The notes: generated from the letters alone by a model not told the origin. DNA of 22,980 nt from JBOHER01 sp050701115 (GCA_050701115.1 JBOHER010000315.1:1-22980), one strand, 5' to 3'; positions 1 through 8,566 are shown, counted from the first letter of the stretch. Numbers and translations: made by a program.

Positions 1-910
1 CTTCGGCCCGTTGCCGCGGGGGCTGAAACTCACCAGTTGTGAGCACATGCGCCACGAGTGCCAGCGCGGTCGCAGGCAGCACGCCGGGGTTCGCGGTCAG
101 ATGCCAGTCCCTCGGTAAGGGTGTCCCTGGCAGCGGAACCTCAACCACCCTGCCCTCGTCGAGCTCGCGGGCAACCGCGTCCCGAGAGATAAGGGTGACG
201 CCGAGCCCGGCGACCACCGATTCGCGGATCGCTGCGTTCGACCCCACGGTCAGCGTGCGTGGGGGGTGGCTCGGGTCCTGTGTTGCCAGGAACTGCTCAG
301 TGGTTTCCCGGGTTCCTGAGCCCTTCTCGCGCAACAGCCAAGTTTGCCCTTCGACCCATTCGAGGATGTCGTGCTCGTCGGGCGCGGTGAAAGGTACCTC
401 GGCGGCGACAATGATCAGCTCGTGGGGCCGGACGCCGAGTACCGCTACCTCCCGGCCCGGCGAGGGGCGACCACCGAGGAGAAGGTCGACCTCGTGACGG
501 TCGAGCAGGGTGCGTACTCGTTCCCGGTTACCTACTTCCAATTTGATACCGACCTGTGGATGGCGCTGGCGGAAGCTCGCGAGCACCCGCGGCAGGATCT
601 GCTCACCCGCCGTGGTGAGCGCAGCCATCCGCAACAGTCCGCGCTCGGGATCGGCCTCCGCGGCAGCGGCTGTACCGGCCTCGTCGAGTAGCCCGAGGAT
701 CCGCCGGATGTAGTCGGCGTAGACCACGCCCGCCTCGCTCAACCGCAGGCCACGGCCCTCCCTGCGGATGAGCTGAATGCCGAGTGATCGTTGCAAGGCG
801 GTGACCGACGCCGACACGGCCGACTGCGTGACGAACAACTGGTCGGCGGCAGCGTGCACGGATCCGGTGTCGGCGATCGCGAGGAACGTGCGTAGCTGAG
901 TCAGCGTCAT
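1..910 (-). CDS. LysR-family transcriptional regulator, 3' end outside window
   Basis: The minus frame opens with ATG at 910 and stays open to base 1, giving about 303 residues without a stop, so the C-terminus lies outside the window. Residues 1-60 form a LysR winged helix-turn-helix (MTLTQLRTFLAIADTGS, then DQLFVTQSAVSASVTALQ and RREGRGLRLSEAG). Residues from about 90 on are a LysR substrate-binding domain (RMAALTTAGEQILPRVLASF, GIKLEVGNRERVRTLL, ELIIVAAEVPF). The block order resembles CbbR-type and CysB-like regulators, but the effector cannot be read. It lies 46 bases downstream of the flavin reductase on the same strand and could be cotranscribed with it. LysR proteins usually control a neighbouring gene; the target here is not known. 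Confidence 0.9.
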   Translation of the reverse strand, partial: MTLTQLRTFLAIADTGSVHAAADQLFVTQSAVSASVTALQRSLGIQLIRREGRGLRLSEAGVVYADYIRRILGLLDEAGTAAAAEADPERGLLRMAALTTAGEQILPRVLASFRQRHPQVGIKLEVGNRERVRTLLDRHEVDLLLGGRPSPGREVAVLGVRPHELIIVAAEVPFTAPDEHDILEWVEGQTWLLREKGSGTRETTEQFLATQDPSHPPRTLTVGSNAAIRESVVAGLGVTLISRDAVARELDEGRVVEVPLPGTPLPRDWHLTANPGVLPATALALVAHVLTTGEFQPPRQRAE

Positions 911-956
911 CGTTCCCTCGGTCCTCTTCGGTGTTCTTCGCGCTCGCAGTGGATGC

Positions 957-1562
957 CTAGATCGCGGCGGCCATGGCGGCGCCGGTCTGTTCGACGTGGG
1001 CGAACTGGCGGGAGAAGTACACCAGCGGGTCGTCCGCCTCCGAGATCTGTGCGACGTTCTGCACGCTGCCGATGACGACCAGGTGGTTCGGGTAGCCATA
1101 GATGAGATCGACGGCGCACTCGAACGACGCGAGGGCGTCCTCAAGCACGGGTGAACCGGTGACCCCTGAGCTCCATCGACCGTGTCGGAAGCGATCCGGC
1201 TCCACGCCCCGGAGCCCGGCGAAGGCCTCTGCGACCGTGCGCTGCTGCCGGGAAAGGACGTTCACACAGAACCGCCTGGTACGACCCAACTGCTGGCCGA
1301 TCTTGCTTCTCCTGCGAATACAGGCGACCAGCGTCGGTGGGTCCACGCTGAGTGCGCAGACCGATGTGGTGGTGAGGCCGTAGCGGGCGCCGTCGTCGTC
1401 GCCGGAGGTGACGACGGTGACTCCGCCCGCCAGGTGTTCTATGCCTTGCCGGAACTCTTGCGGCGTCCGCCAAGATTGATCAGCCAGCTCGTCGGTGCCG
1501 TGAATGCCGGGGGTGTCGGCGAAATGGCCGGGGAATGCCAGTGTGTTCGAGTCGACGAGCAC
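957..1562 (-). CDS. Flavin reductase family protein (HpaC/DIM6-like)
   Basis: NAD(P)H-dependent FMN/FAD reductase of the split-barrel flavin reductase-like family. Such proteins supply reduced flavin to two-component monooxygenases. The diagnostic blocks are the N-terminal FRQGIEHLAGGVTVVTS, then YGLTTTSVCALSVDPPTLV, FCVNVLSRQQ and a late DLIYGYPNHLVVIGSV. Length is about 201 residues, usual for the family. I chose GTG at 1562 because GGAGG sits 5 bases before it; an in-frame GTG at 1574 would add four residues but has no ribosome site. The first ~30 residues are unlike the family core and may be a lineage-specific extension. No oxygenase partner is adjacent; the LysR gene follows directly. 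A role with a flavin monooxygenase elsewhere is possible, while the Tmm-type enzyme in this window reduces its own flavin and would not need it. Confidence 0.85.
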   Translation of the reverse strand: MLVDSNTLAFPGHFADTPGIHGTDELADQSWRTPQEFRQGIEHLAGGVTVVTSGDDDGARYGLTTTSVCALSVDPPTLVACIRRRSKIGQQLGRTRRFCVNVLSRQQRTVAEAFAGLRGVEPDRFRHGRWSSGVTGSPVLEDALASFECAVDLIYGYPNHLVVIGSVQNVAQISEADDPLVYFSRQFAHVEQTGAAMAAAI

Positions 1563-1706
1563 GTTGTCCTCCACTGAGCTAGATCGGCAAGATGGCGTGC
1601 CGTGCGGCGAGCCACTGATCCATCAGTGTGGTCCAGCTCACCTTGGTAGGAGCATGGGGCAATCACCTACGGCCGTACCTAAATCGCTACGTAGGGGCGC
1701 GGTCGA

Positions 1707-4106
1707 TCAGCCTCGGGAGGCGGTGTCCGTCTCCGCGGAGCGATGTTCGGCGACCCAGGCGGCGACCTGGGCGCGTGAGGAGAAGCCGAGCTTGCCGAGA
1801 ATGTGTTCGACGTGCGCCTCGGCTGTGCGGCGGGCGATGACGAGCTTCGCCGCGATCGCCTTGTTACTCAGCCCGTCCGCGATCAGCTCCGCGACCTCGA
1901 TCTCCCGCGGAGTCAGGGATAGACCGAGGTCCTCGGCGGCGCTCGGTTCCGGCGCCGGCTTGCGCTCCTCGAGCGCGCTGGAGATGGCCTGGCCGATCGT
2001 CATCTGACTACCGTTGCCGAACTCAGTGTCGAACGACTTGCTGCCCAGGGCGGTTCTTACCTGATCCAGGCATTGCTCGTGGTAGCGGAGCAGGTGGCGC
2101 ATGCCGAAAAGGGGCGCGCCGATGCGCCGCCAGATGCTGTCGGCTCCGCCGAGCAGGCGGGCGGCCCGTTGGTGCCGCAGGTCCGCGTTGGCGGTCCAAG
2201 CCAAGATTTCTATGCAGAACGCGATGGCCCACTGTTCGTTGAACTCGCGGGCCAGTCGCAGACCGTCGCGTCCCGATGCCGCGGCCCGCGCGCTATCGCC
2301 GAGTTGCCAGGCGACCAGGCCCAGATCCCACAACATGTAGGACTTCAGCCAGCGCTCGCCGTGCGAGTCGCACAGTGCCAGCGCCTCCTCGCAGAGCGCG
2401 GCTGCCCGCCGCAGGTCGTGCAGCAGCGCGGTCACAGCGACCAGATAGAAGCAGTCGTCGAGGATCCCGATCGGCTGGTCGCAGGCTCGGTGCCTGCGCA
2501 GCCCGTCCTCCAGGTGCGACCGTGCGCCCGCCAGATCGCCCTCGGACATGGCCACCATTCCCAAGAGCTGAACAGCCCAGGCCGCGTTACCGGCATCCTC
2601 ATGTTGCTCCGCGTGGCGTTGACAGTCGACGATCATCGGCTTGGCCGCTGCGATGTCCTCCTGGATCACGCACAGGTAGGCGGCGACCCAGAGCGCCCTG
2701 GCCCGCCAGCTGCTCGATCGGGGTTCGAGCGCGAGCCCGCGCTCGAGCCAACGGCGACCCTCACTGGTCAGGCCGGTGGCGATCCAGAAGAACCACAGCG
2801 CGCCGCCGATCTTCAAGCCCGCTGCGGCCTGTCCAGGCTCGGTGAAGCAGAACTCGAGCGCCGCGCGCAGATTGCTGTGCTCGCGCAGCAGTCGGTCCAG
2901 CCAGCGCTCCTGCTCAGGGCTGAGCCACTCCGCCCAGGCCTGCTCGACCACGCGCTCGAAGTAGTCACGGTGGCGCTCCCTGATCGCCCACTCCTGGTCG
3001 GATTCGCGTAGCCGTTCGTATCCGTACTGCCGAATCGTCTCCAGCAGCCGGTAGCGCACCCGCCCCCCGTGTTCCTCTGCGATCACGATCGACTTGTCGA
3101 CCAGCGCCGCAAGCAGGTCCATGAGCGCGTATTCGCCGATGTCGCCTCCCGCGCAGACCGCTTCGGCCGCGTGCAGGTCGAACCCGCCGGAAAACACCGA
3201 GAGGCGTGCCCACAGCGCTCGCTCTTCGTCTGAGCACAGATCGCTGCTCCAGTCGATCAGCGCACGCAGCGTCTGGTGCCGGGGTAACGCTCCTGGACTC
3301 CCGCCGGTGAGCAGGCGGTAGCGATCTTCGAGCCGCTCCAGGATTTCGTCGATCGACAGTGCCCGCAGCCGGACTGCCGTCAGCTCGATCGCCAACGGGA
3401 GCCCGTCCAGCCGTTGGCAAACCTTGACCACCGTCTCGAAGTTGTCGTTGGTCAGGGCGAACATCGGTTGCACCGCGACCGCGCGGTCGACGAACAGTCC
3501 CACGGCTTCGTACTGGCTCAGCGCCTCCAGCGGCGGCAGCCGGTCGGTGTCCGGGACCGACAGGGTCGGCACCTGGAAGGTGTGCTCACCAGTCAGGCCA
3601 AGAGCTTGCCTGCTGGTCGCCAGGATCCGCAGCCCAGGAGCCGACCGCAGCACCGTGTCAGCGAGCACAGCACAGGCGTTTCGCAGGTGCTCACAGTTGT
3701 CCAGCACCAGCAGTAGCTGCTTGTCGCGCAGGTATCCCGCCAGCGCCGGTGTCGGCCACCTCGCGGTGCGGTCGTGGACGCCGAGGGCGCTGGCGATGGT
3801 CTGCGTGAGCAGTGCCTGATCCTCCAAGGCCGCCAGCTCAACGAACCAGACACCGTCCGGGAATGCCCGGTGCAGGTCGGCGGCGACGCGCAAGGACAGC
3901 CGGGTCTTACCCGCACCGCCGACACCGGTCAGCGTGACCAGCCGAGATGCGGACAACATCCGTTTGATATCAGCGACCTCGCGTCGGCGCCCGACGAAGC
4001 TCGTCAGTTCGGACGGGAGGTGGCCCGCGCGGCGCGGCGAAGTCGTTGCGGGCATAGCGCTTGCGATCGTAATGGCGGTCACAGTGCCGAGCAAGGGGAC
4101 CAGCAC
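1707..4106 (-). CDS. Large ATPase/LuxR transcriptional regulator (NB-ARC-like, TPR, C-terminal HTH)
   Basis: A 780-800 residue regulator. Near the N-terminus is LPSELTSFVGRRREVADI followed by Walker A GVGGAGKT, then Walker B LLLVLDNCEHL and the GLPLAIEL motif, marking a STAND/AfsR-type NTPase. The middle is alpha-helical with Ala/Leu/Trp repeats typical of TPR-like ligand-sensing domains. The C-terminus is a LuxR helix-turn-helix (LTPREIEVAELIADGLSNKA, then AEAHVEHILGKLGFSSRAQ). Proteins of this build sense a ligand or partner and activate promoters. GTG at 4106 directly follows the stop of the DUF4242 gene; ATG at 4055 is a good alternative because the conserved part begins just after it. 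Neither has a clear ribosome site. Cotranscription with the DUF4242 gene is likely. The target genes are unknown. Confidence 0.88.
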   Translation of the reverse strand: MLVPLLGTVTAITIASAMPATTSPRRAGHLPSELTSFVGRRREVADIKRMLSASRLVTLTGVGGAGKTRLSLRVAADLHRAFPDGVWFVELAALEDQALLTQTIASALGVHDRTARWPTPALAGYLRDKQLLLVLDNCEHLRNACAVLADTVLRSAPGLRILATSRQALGLTGEHTFQVPTLSVPDTDRLPPLEALSQYEAVGLFVDRAVAVQPMFALTNDNFETVVKVCQRLDGLPLAIELTAVRLRALSIDEILERLEDRYRLLTGGSPGALPRHQTLRALIDWSSDLCSDEERALWARLSVFSGGFDLHAAEAVCAGGDIGEYALMDLLAALVDKSIVIAEEHGGRVRYRLLETIRQYGYERLRESDQEWAIRERHRDYFERVVEQAWAEWLSPEQERWLDRLLREHSNLRAALEFCFTEPGQAAAGLKIGGALWFFWIATGLTSEGRRWLERGLALEPRSSSWRARALWVAAYLCVIQEDIAAAKPMIVDCQRHAEQHEDAGNAAWAVQLLGMVAMSEGDLAGARSHLEDGLRRHRACDQPIGILDDCFYLVAVTALLHDLRRAAALCEEALALCDSHGERWLKSYMLWDLGLVAWQLGDSARAAASGRDGLRLAREFNEQWAIAFCIEILAWTANADLRHQRAARLLGGADSIWRRIGAPLFGMRHLLRYHEQCLDQVRTALGSKSFDTEFGNGSQMTIGQAISSALEERKPAPEPSAAEDLGLSLTPREIEVAELIADGLSNKAIAAKLVIARRTAEAHVEHILGKLGFSSRAQVAAWVAEHRSAETDTASRG

Positions 4107-4406
4107 CTACGTGGGCAGCCGGTCGTCGACGCAGAGGTCGATCGCCTCCTGGATGCGAGCGGCCGGGATCTGGGCGATCTCGTGCGTCTTGCGGACCGCG
4201 TCCTCGTTGGGTGCGGCGAACAGGCAGAGCCACCGGTGCGCAGCCGGTACGTAGGTACTGCGCAGGCATCGCACCGGCTCGCCTTCGGCGGTCAGCCGTC
4301 GGCCTGCTTCCTCGAGCGCACGCTGTGCGGCGCGGAGGTCCTCCAGGCTGACAGCGGGTAGCACCCAGTCGACGAGGAAGAACTTGTGTTCACTGTCCAG
4401 GAACAT
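4107..4406 (-). CDS. DUF4242 small ferredoxin-fold protein
   Basis: A 99-residue protein with the DUF4242 signature: an N-terminal strand ending in LVDWVLPAVSLEDL, an amphipathic helix of charged and Ala residues, then RCLRSTYVPAAHRWLCLFAA and a final helix AVRKTHEIAQIPAARIQEA. One Streptomyces coelicolor member is reported to bind nickel, but the general role of the family is unsettled. Its TAG stop abuts the GTG start of the ATPase/LuxR regulator, so the two are probably translated as a pair. It might act as a sensor or partner for that regulator, which is inference from position only. ATG at 4406 is the only good start; the ribosome site before it is weak. Confidence 0.75.
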   Translation of the reverse strand: MFLDSEHKFFLVDWVLPAVSLEDLRAAQRALEEAGRRLTAEGEPVRCLRSTYVPAAHRWLCLFAAPNEDAVRKTHEIAQIPAARIQEAIDLCVDDRLPT

Positions 4407-4498
4407 CGGGCCACCCGAGACCGGCGTGGATCTGGCGCATCTCGATCACTCCCTGTTCTGTGTGTCTCACCGGTGTACGTGAACCAGTTTGTCCGGGC

Positions 4499-5383
4499 TC
4501 AGCCGGAGGCGGCAGGGGAGGATTCCCCACCGCCGTACGTAACTTGCGCGGGGTCGGGCAGGGCGATGCGGTGTTGGCCGGTGTAGATGTTCATCGAGCT
4601 GCCTCGGACGAAGCCGATGAGGGTCATGCCCGCTTCGGTGGCCAGGTCAACCGCGAGGGAGGATGGCGCTGAAACCGCTGAGAGTGTGGCGATGCCCGCC
4701 ATCAGCGCTTTCTGGGTGAGTTCGAAGGACACTCGTCCGCTGACCTGCAGGACGCAGCCGCGGAGTGGGAGCCGGTCTTCTTTGAGCGCCCAGCCGATGA
4801 CCTTGTCGACGGCGTTGTGCCTGCCGACGTCCTCCCGCAGGCACAGCAGTCGCCCCTCGCTGGTGAACAGTCCCGCGGCGTGCAGCCCACCGGTGCGGTC
4901 GAACACCGACTGGCCTGCCCGTAACCGGTCGGGCAGTGCCGAGATCAGCGACGCGTCGACGACGGCATCGTCGTCGGCTACCGTCCATCGCTCGGCGGTT
5001 CGGATGGCGTCCAGGCTGGCTTTCCCGCAGATTCCGCAGGAGCTGGTGGTGTAGAAGGCGCGTTCGATGGAGGGATCCGGTGGTGCGACGCCGGGCGCCA
5101 GCGTGACGTCGATGGTGTTGTAGTTCGGGTCCGGGCCGGTTCCGGTGCAGTAGCGGGCGGCGACGACATCCGAAGGGCTCCCGATCACGCCCTCGGAGAG
5201 CAGGAAGCCCACTGCCAGGTCGACATCGCGGCCCGGGGTTCGCATGGTCACGGCCAGCGTACGGCCACCGACCCGGATTTCCAGGGGTTCTTCGACCACC
5301 AGCACATCCGGCCGGGCGGAATGCCTGCCCGCGTTGAGGCGCACAATTCGGCGACGCTGCGTGATACGGCCCAGCGTGGTCAT
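4499..5383 (-). CDS. fdhD: Formate dehydrogenase accessory sulfurtransferase FdhD
   Basis: FdhD passes sulfur from a cysteine desulfurase to the molybdenum cofactor of formate dehydrogenases. The 294-residue protein shows DVLVVEEPLEIRVGGRTL, TMRTPGRDVDLAVGFLLSEG, the CxxC motif TTSSCGICGKASLD (Cys116 and Cys119, the sulfur-carrying pair), the DVGRHNAVDKVIG block and VSGRVSFELTQKALMAGI. ATG at 5383 overlaps the folD stop as ATGA; an upstream in-frame extension to 5506 is low-complexity Arg/Ala and lies inside folD, so I rejected it. The coupling to folD suggests that formate derived from folate-bound C1 units is oxidised to CO2 by a molybdenum or tungsten formate dehydrogenase. No such enzyme is in the window. 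Confidence 0.95.
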   Translation of the reverse strand: MTTLGRITQRRRIVRLNAGRHSARPDVLVVEEPLEIRVGGRTLAVTMRTPGRDVDLAVGFLLSEGVIGSPSDVVAARYCTGTGPDPNYNTIDVTLAPGVAPPDPSIERAFYTTSSCGICGKASLDAIRTAERWTVADDDAVVDASLISALPDRLRAGQSVFDRTGGLHAAGLFTSEGRLLCLREDVGRHNAVDKVIGWALKEDRLPLRGCVLQVSGRVSFELTQKALMAGIATLSAVSAPSSLAVDLATEAGMTLIGFVRGSSMNIYTGQHRIALPDPAQVTYGGGESSPAASG

Positions 5384-6210
5384 CGCAGCGCCGCGGTGAG
5401 CGTGTTGCGCAGCAGCATGGCGATGGTCATCGGACCCACGCCGCCGGGCACCGGCGTGATGGCCCCCGCGACGTCGCGCACGGCCTGGTGGTCGACGTCT
5501 CCGCACAAGCCGTCCTCGGTGCGGTGGATACCCACGTCGATGACGGTCGCACCGGCCTTGATGGCGTCGGCTCCGATGAGCCGGGGAACGCCAGCGGCGG
5601 CGACGAGGATGTCGGCGCGCCCGCAGACCGCGGCCAGGTCACGGGTGCGGGAGTGGCAGATGGTGACCGTGGCGTTGCGCTGCAGCAAGAGCTGCGCTTG
5701 GGGCTTGCCGACCAGCTCGGAGCGCCCGACGATGACGGCTTCGGCGCCTTCGATCGGCACCTGATAGGCGTCGAGAAGCTCGATCACTCCGGAGGGAGTG
5801 CACGGACGCAATCCTGGGTGGCCTTGGGCGAGTCGCCCCGCGCTGATCTCGGTGAGCCCGTCGACGTCCTTGTCCGGGTCGATGCGGGCGAGCAGAGCCC
5901 TCGAATCGAGGTGCCGCGGGAGCGGCAGCTGAAGCAGGATGCCGGTGACCGCGGGGTCGGCGTTGAGCTCATCGATGACCGCGGCCAGCGTGTCCTGGGA
6001 GATATCGCCGGGAAGGTGCTGGTGCAGGTCGAGCATGCCCGCCTGCACGCACTGCTTTCGCTTACTGCTCACATAGATCGCCGACGCCGGGTCCTCGCCG
6101 ACCAGCACCGTCGCCAGCCCCGGCGGAACCGCCAGACCCGCGACCTCACGCGCGACGAGCTCCCGAACCGAACGAGCCACCGCCCTGCCATCGATCACCG
6201 TTGCGCTCAC
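5380..6210 (-). CDS. folD: Methylenetetrahydrofolate dehydrogenase / methenyltetrahydrofolate cyclohydrolase, canonical FolD
   Basis: Bifunctional cytosolic enzyme interconverting 5,10-methylene-THF and 10-formyl-THF with NADP. The catalytic residues known from the family are all visible: Tyr46 and Lys50 in IYVSSKRKQC, Gln94 in ILLQLPLP and Asp117 in PDKDVDGL. The Rossmann region reads AVIVGRSELVGKPQA and the C-terminus ends with the usual AITPVPGGVGPMT. Length is 276 residues, normal for FolD. I chose GTG at 6210 because GGAGG lies 5 bases upstream; the longer reading from 6267 adds an unrelated Cys-rich stretch. It is the first gene of a two-gene folD-fdhD unit and is divergent from the tmm-like gene across about 117 bases. 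A second, unusual FolD lies at 16953-17930. Confidence 0.96.
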   Translation of the reverse strand: MSATVIDGRAVARSVRELVAREVAGLAVPPGLATVLVGEDPASAIYVSSKRKQCVQAGMLDLHQHLPGDISQDTLAAVIDELNADPAVTGILLQLPLPRHLDSRALLARIDPDKDVDGLTEISAGRLAQGHPGLRPCTPSGVIELLDAYQVPIEGAEAVIVGRSELVGKPQAQLLLQRNATVTICHSRTRDLAAVCGRADILVAAAGVPRLIGADAIKAGATVIDVGIHRTEDGLCGDVDHQAVRDVAGAITPVPGGVGPMTIAMLLRNTLTAALR

Positions 6211-6267
6211 GTCAACCTCCACGTCGTTACACCCTGGACATACCCCCACACCCTCGATACTATCCAC

Positions 6268-6276
6268 TCACAGTGA
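6268..6276. promoter_or_regulatory. TCACAGTGA palindrome in the folD/tmm divergent promoter region
   Basis: The 117-base gap between folD and tmm is AT-richer than its surroundings and must hold both promoters. It contains the odd palindrome TCACAGTGA and, at 6290-6298, CATAGGAAA, whose other strand TTTCCTATG resembles the TTTCCTGTAG shared by two other intergenic regions in this window. I cannot place convincing -35/-10 boxes. The operator role is inference. Confidence 0.25.
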
Positions 6277-6327
6277 ACAATGTCTCATCATAGGAAAACA
6301 AGGGAATGCGGCTAACAGGAGAGTGAG

Positions 6328-7674
6328 ATGGCTTCACGCGTTGCTGTCGTCGGCGCCGGACCCAGTGGCCTCGCGCAACTGCACGCCTTTGAGGAGGCGC
6401 GCGCCCAGGGCGCCGATGTACCGGAGATCGTGTGTTTCGAGAAGCAGAGTGACTGGGGAGGGTTGTGGAACTACACCTGGCGCACCGGGCTGGATGAGCA
6501 TGGTGGCCCGGTGCACGGCAGCATGTACCGATATCTGTGGTCGAACGGCCCCAAGGAATGCCTTGAGTTCGCCGACTACACCTTCGACGAACACTTCGGG
6601 CAGCCGATCCCGTCGTTCCCGCCGCGCGAGGTGCTCTACGACTACATCACCGGGCGTGCGAAGAAGAACAACGTCCGCCAGTTCATCGAGTTCGATACCG
6701 CCGTCCGGTGGATCTCCTACGACCAGGACAAGGACACGTTCACGCTGACCGTCGAGACGCTGCAGAATCGGCAGACGCGGACCGAAGAGTTCGACTATGT
6801 CATCGTGGGCACCGGGCACTTCTCCACGCCGAACATGCCCTCCTACGAAGGTTTCGAGCAGTTCCCGGGTCGGATCATGCACTCGCACGACTTCCGGGAC
6901 GCCGGGGAGTTCGCGGGTAAGAACCTGTTGGTCATCGGGAGCAGCTACTCCGCGGAAGATATCGCGCTGCAGTCCAAGAAGTACGGCGCTTACTCGGTCA
7001 CCATCTCCTACCGCAGCAACCCGATGGGCTTTGGGTGGCCGGAGGGGATCCAGGAGGTGCCGCTGCTGACCAAGGTGGACGGCAACACCGCGCACTTCGC
7101 CGACGGCACGACGCAGCGGGTGGACGCGATCGTGCTGTGCACCGGTTATCAGCACTCGCTCGGCTTCATCGCCGACGACCTGCGGTTGCGCACCTCCAAC
7201 GTGCTCTATACGGAGAACCTGTACAAGGGCATCTTCTGGATCGACAACCCCAAGATGATGTACCTGGCGATGCAGGACCAGTACTACACGTTCACCATGT
7301 TCGACGGACAGGCCTGGTACGCCCGCGACTACGTGCTCGGCCGCATCTCGCTACCGTCGCGCAAGCACATGGTCGCCGACATCGAGGAATGGCGCACCCG
7401 CCTTGCCGCGTGCACGAGCCCGTTCGAGGAGATCGACTTCCAGGCCGACTACATGGCAGAGCTGTACAAGGAAATCGACTACCCCGCCTACGACCTGGAC
7501 CTCACCCGGGAGCACTTCAGAACGTGGGAACACCACAAGGACGAAAGCATTACCGGATACCGTGATCGCGCGTTCACCTCGCCGTGCACCGGAACCCAGG
7601 CACCGCTGCACCACACCCCATGGTGGCAAGAACTCGACGATTCGATGTCCACCTTCCTCAACGACGGCAAATAA
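6328..7674 (+). CDS. tmm: Flavin-containing monooxygenase, trimethylamine monooxygenase (Tmm) type
   Basis: NADPH- and FAD-dependent monooxygenase predicted to turn trimethylamine into trimethylamine N-oxide. It has FAD motif GAGPSG (9-14), the FMO fingerprint FPGRIMHSHDF (179-189) and NADPH motif GSSYSA (204-209). Several stretches match marine bacterial Tmm as I remember it: NYTWRTGLDE, MYRYLWSNGPKECLEFADYT, FDGQAWYARD and the end HHTPWW. Asn73 and Tyr207 fall where the active-site Asn and Tyr of bacterial Tmm/FMO lie. Length of 448 residues is typical. A purine-rich ribosome site (AGGAGAG) precedes ATG 6328. The gene stands alone and ends at a strong hairpin. The tdm-type gene lies 5 kb away, whereas marine bacteria usually keep tmm and tdm side by side. 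Other tertiary amines or sulfides could also be substrates. Confidence 0.9.
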   Translation: MASRVAVVGAGPSGLAQLHAFEEARAQGADVPEIVCFEKQSDWGGLWNYTWRTGLDEHGGPVHGSMYRYLWSNGPKECLEFADYTFDEHFGQPIPSFPPREVLYDYITGRAKKNNVRQFIEFDTAVRWISYDQDKDTFTLTVETLQNRQTRTEEFDYVIVGTGHFSTPNMPSYEGFEQFPGRIMHSHDFRDAGEFAGKNLLVIGSSYSAEDIALQSKKYGAYSVTISYRSNPMGFGWPEGIQEVPLLTKVDGNTAHFADGTTQRVDAIVLCTGYQHSLGFIADDLRLRTSNVLYTENLYKGIFWIDNPKMMYLAMQDQYYTFTMFDGQAWYARDYVLGRISLPSRKHMVADIEEWRTRLAACTSPFEEIDFQADYMAELYKEIDYPAYDLDLTREHFRTWEHHKDESITGYRDRAFTSPCTGTQAPLHHTPWWQELDDSMSTFLNDGK

Positions 7675-7683
7675 CGACCTCCG

Positions 7684-7726
7684 GGCTGCCCGTTGCCCAC
7701 CCGGTATTGGTGGGCAACAGGCAGCC
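7684..7726 (+). terminator. Strong hairpin terminator after tmm
   Basis: GGCTGCC (7684-7690) and TTGCCCACC (7693-7701) pair with GGTGGGCAA (7709-7717) and GGCAGCC (7720-7726), a 16-pair stem with one two-base internal mismatch and a 7-base loop, starting 10 bases after the tmm stop. There is no long T tract, which is common in high-GC actinobacteria. It isolates tmm from what follows. Confidence 0.8.
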
Positions 7727-7859
7727 TTGCGTCGTGGGGTGGTGTGAGCTCACCCGGAGCCGCTCGGTCGACGATCCTGTCGGTCAGTGTGTGCGCGCGA
7801 CATATGCGGTTCAGTCCACACTAGCGCGCCGTTGTGGTTAGCGCGGGTGTCCGGACTGG

Positions 7860-7903
7860 CTGGGTCCGCGTGTCCCGATAACTTGAGTGCCGAGCGGACC
7901 CAG
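7860..7903 (-). terminator. Inverted repeat, possible terminator of the 214-aa gene
   Basis: CTGGGTCCGC (7860-7869) is the exact reverse complement of GCGGACCCAG (7894-7903), separated by 24 bases. On the minus strand it begins 18 bases after the stop codon of the unknown 214-aa gene, so it fits a terminator. A mobile-element end is a less likely reading. Confidence 0.5.
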
Positions 7904-7921
7904 TCCGCACTTGATCGCTAT

Positions 7922-8566
7922 CTAGTGAGTCGCGATGTAGTGGATCATGTGTACGTCCTCGATGATCAGCATCGTGTCCACTACGACGAGCACCGCAATC
8001 GCGATGGCGACGCCCACGAAATCTTCCGGGAAGATCCGGTTCAGCTCCGCTTGTGCTGCTTGAAGCGAGGCGTGCAAGCTTCCGGCATCCGACTCGCCGG
8101 ATTCTTGGATCGACTTGACCACACCATGGAGAGTGTCGTCTCGGAAGATCGTCTCCATCGATGCCTCAGCCGCGGCGAGGACTCGGTCTCCGTCTCGGAG
8201 CAAAGACCTCAAGCGAGCGAAACAGTGCGGTGACTGAACGTGGCTTCGAATTTGGCTCCACAACAGCGGTTCGAGTACATTGTCGCCGACCGACTTGAAC
8301 CGCTCTTCGAGCAGCGAGAAGGCTTTCTCCATCTTCGAGTCGAGTTCCCTCAGATGCTCAAGGTCGTTGACAAGCTGACGGAGCCCATTCCCAGGAGCCA
8401 GCGGTAGCAACAGAGACGCCACCCGTTCCTCCACCGAAGCAGCCTTGTCTAGGTACTCAGGAAAGGTGGGATGAAAGATTGGTCCCCAAGGGGGCCACGG
8501 GAGGCTGTCCGGCCACCACGGCGGAGGACGACCAGAAGGTTCGTACGGGTCAGGGTAATAAACCAT
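7922..8566 (-). CDS. Unknown 214-aa protein with Trp/Pro-rich N-terminus and C-terminal membrane segment
   Basis: I do not recognise a family. ATG at 8566 has an excellent ribosome site (GAGGAGGAAG, 5 bases before it), which makes this a credible gene; longer readings upstream run through mobile-element debris. Residues 1-35 are rich in Tyr, Pro and Trp (PPPWWPDSLPWPPWGP). Residues 45-175 are charged and helical with several possible coiled-coil stretches (LRQLVNDLEHLRELDSKMEK). Residues about 183-203 (FVGVAIAIAVLVVVDTMLII) are a hydrophobic span close to the C-terminus, giving a tail-anchored look with the bulk in the cytoplasm. It ends just before an inverted repeat. It is flanked by mobile-element remnants and codes less strictly for G/C at third positions than its neighbours, so it may have been acquired. 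Confidence 0.65.
   Translation of the reverse strand: MVYYPDPYEPSGRPPPWWPDSLPWPPWGPIFHPTFPEYLDKAASVEERVASLLLPLAPGNGLRQLVNDLEHLRELDSKMEKAFSLLEERFKSVGDNVLEPLLWSQIRSHVQSPHCFARLRSLLRDGDRVLAAAEASMETIFRDDTLHGVVKSIQESGESDAGSLHASLQAAQAELNRIFPEDFVGVAIAIAVLVVVDTMLIIEDVHMIHYIATH

Noticed and set aside
1666..1695. CCTACG/CGTAGG inverted repeat and CTACGTAG palindrome upstream of the flavin reductase
   Set aside because: The arms are only six bases with an 18-base gap, and the palindrome has no second copy in a comparable position. It may be an operator or chance.
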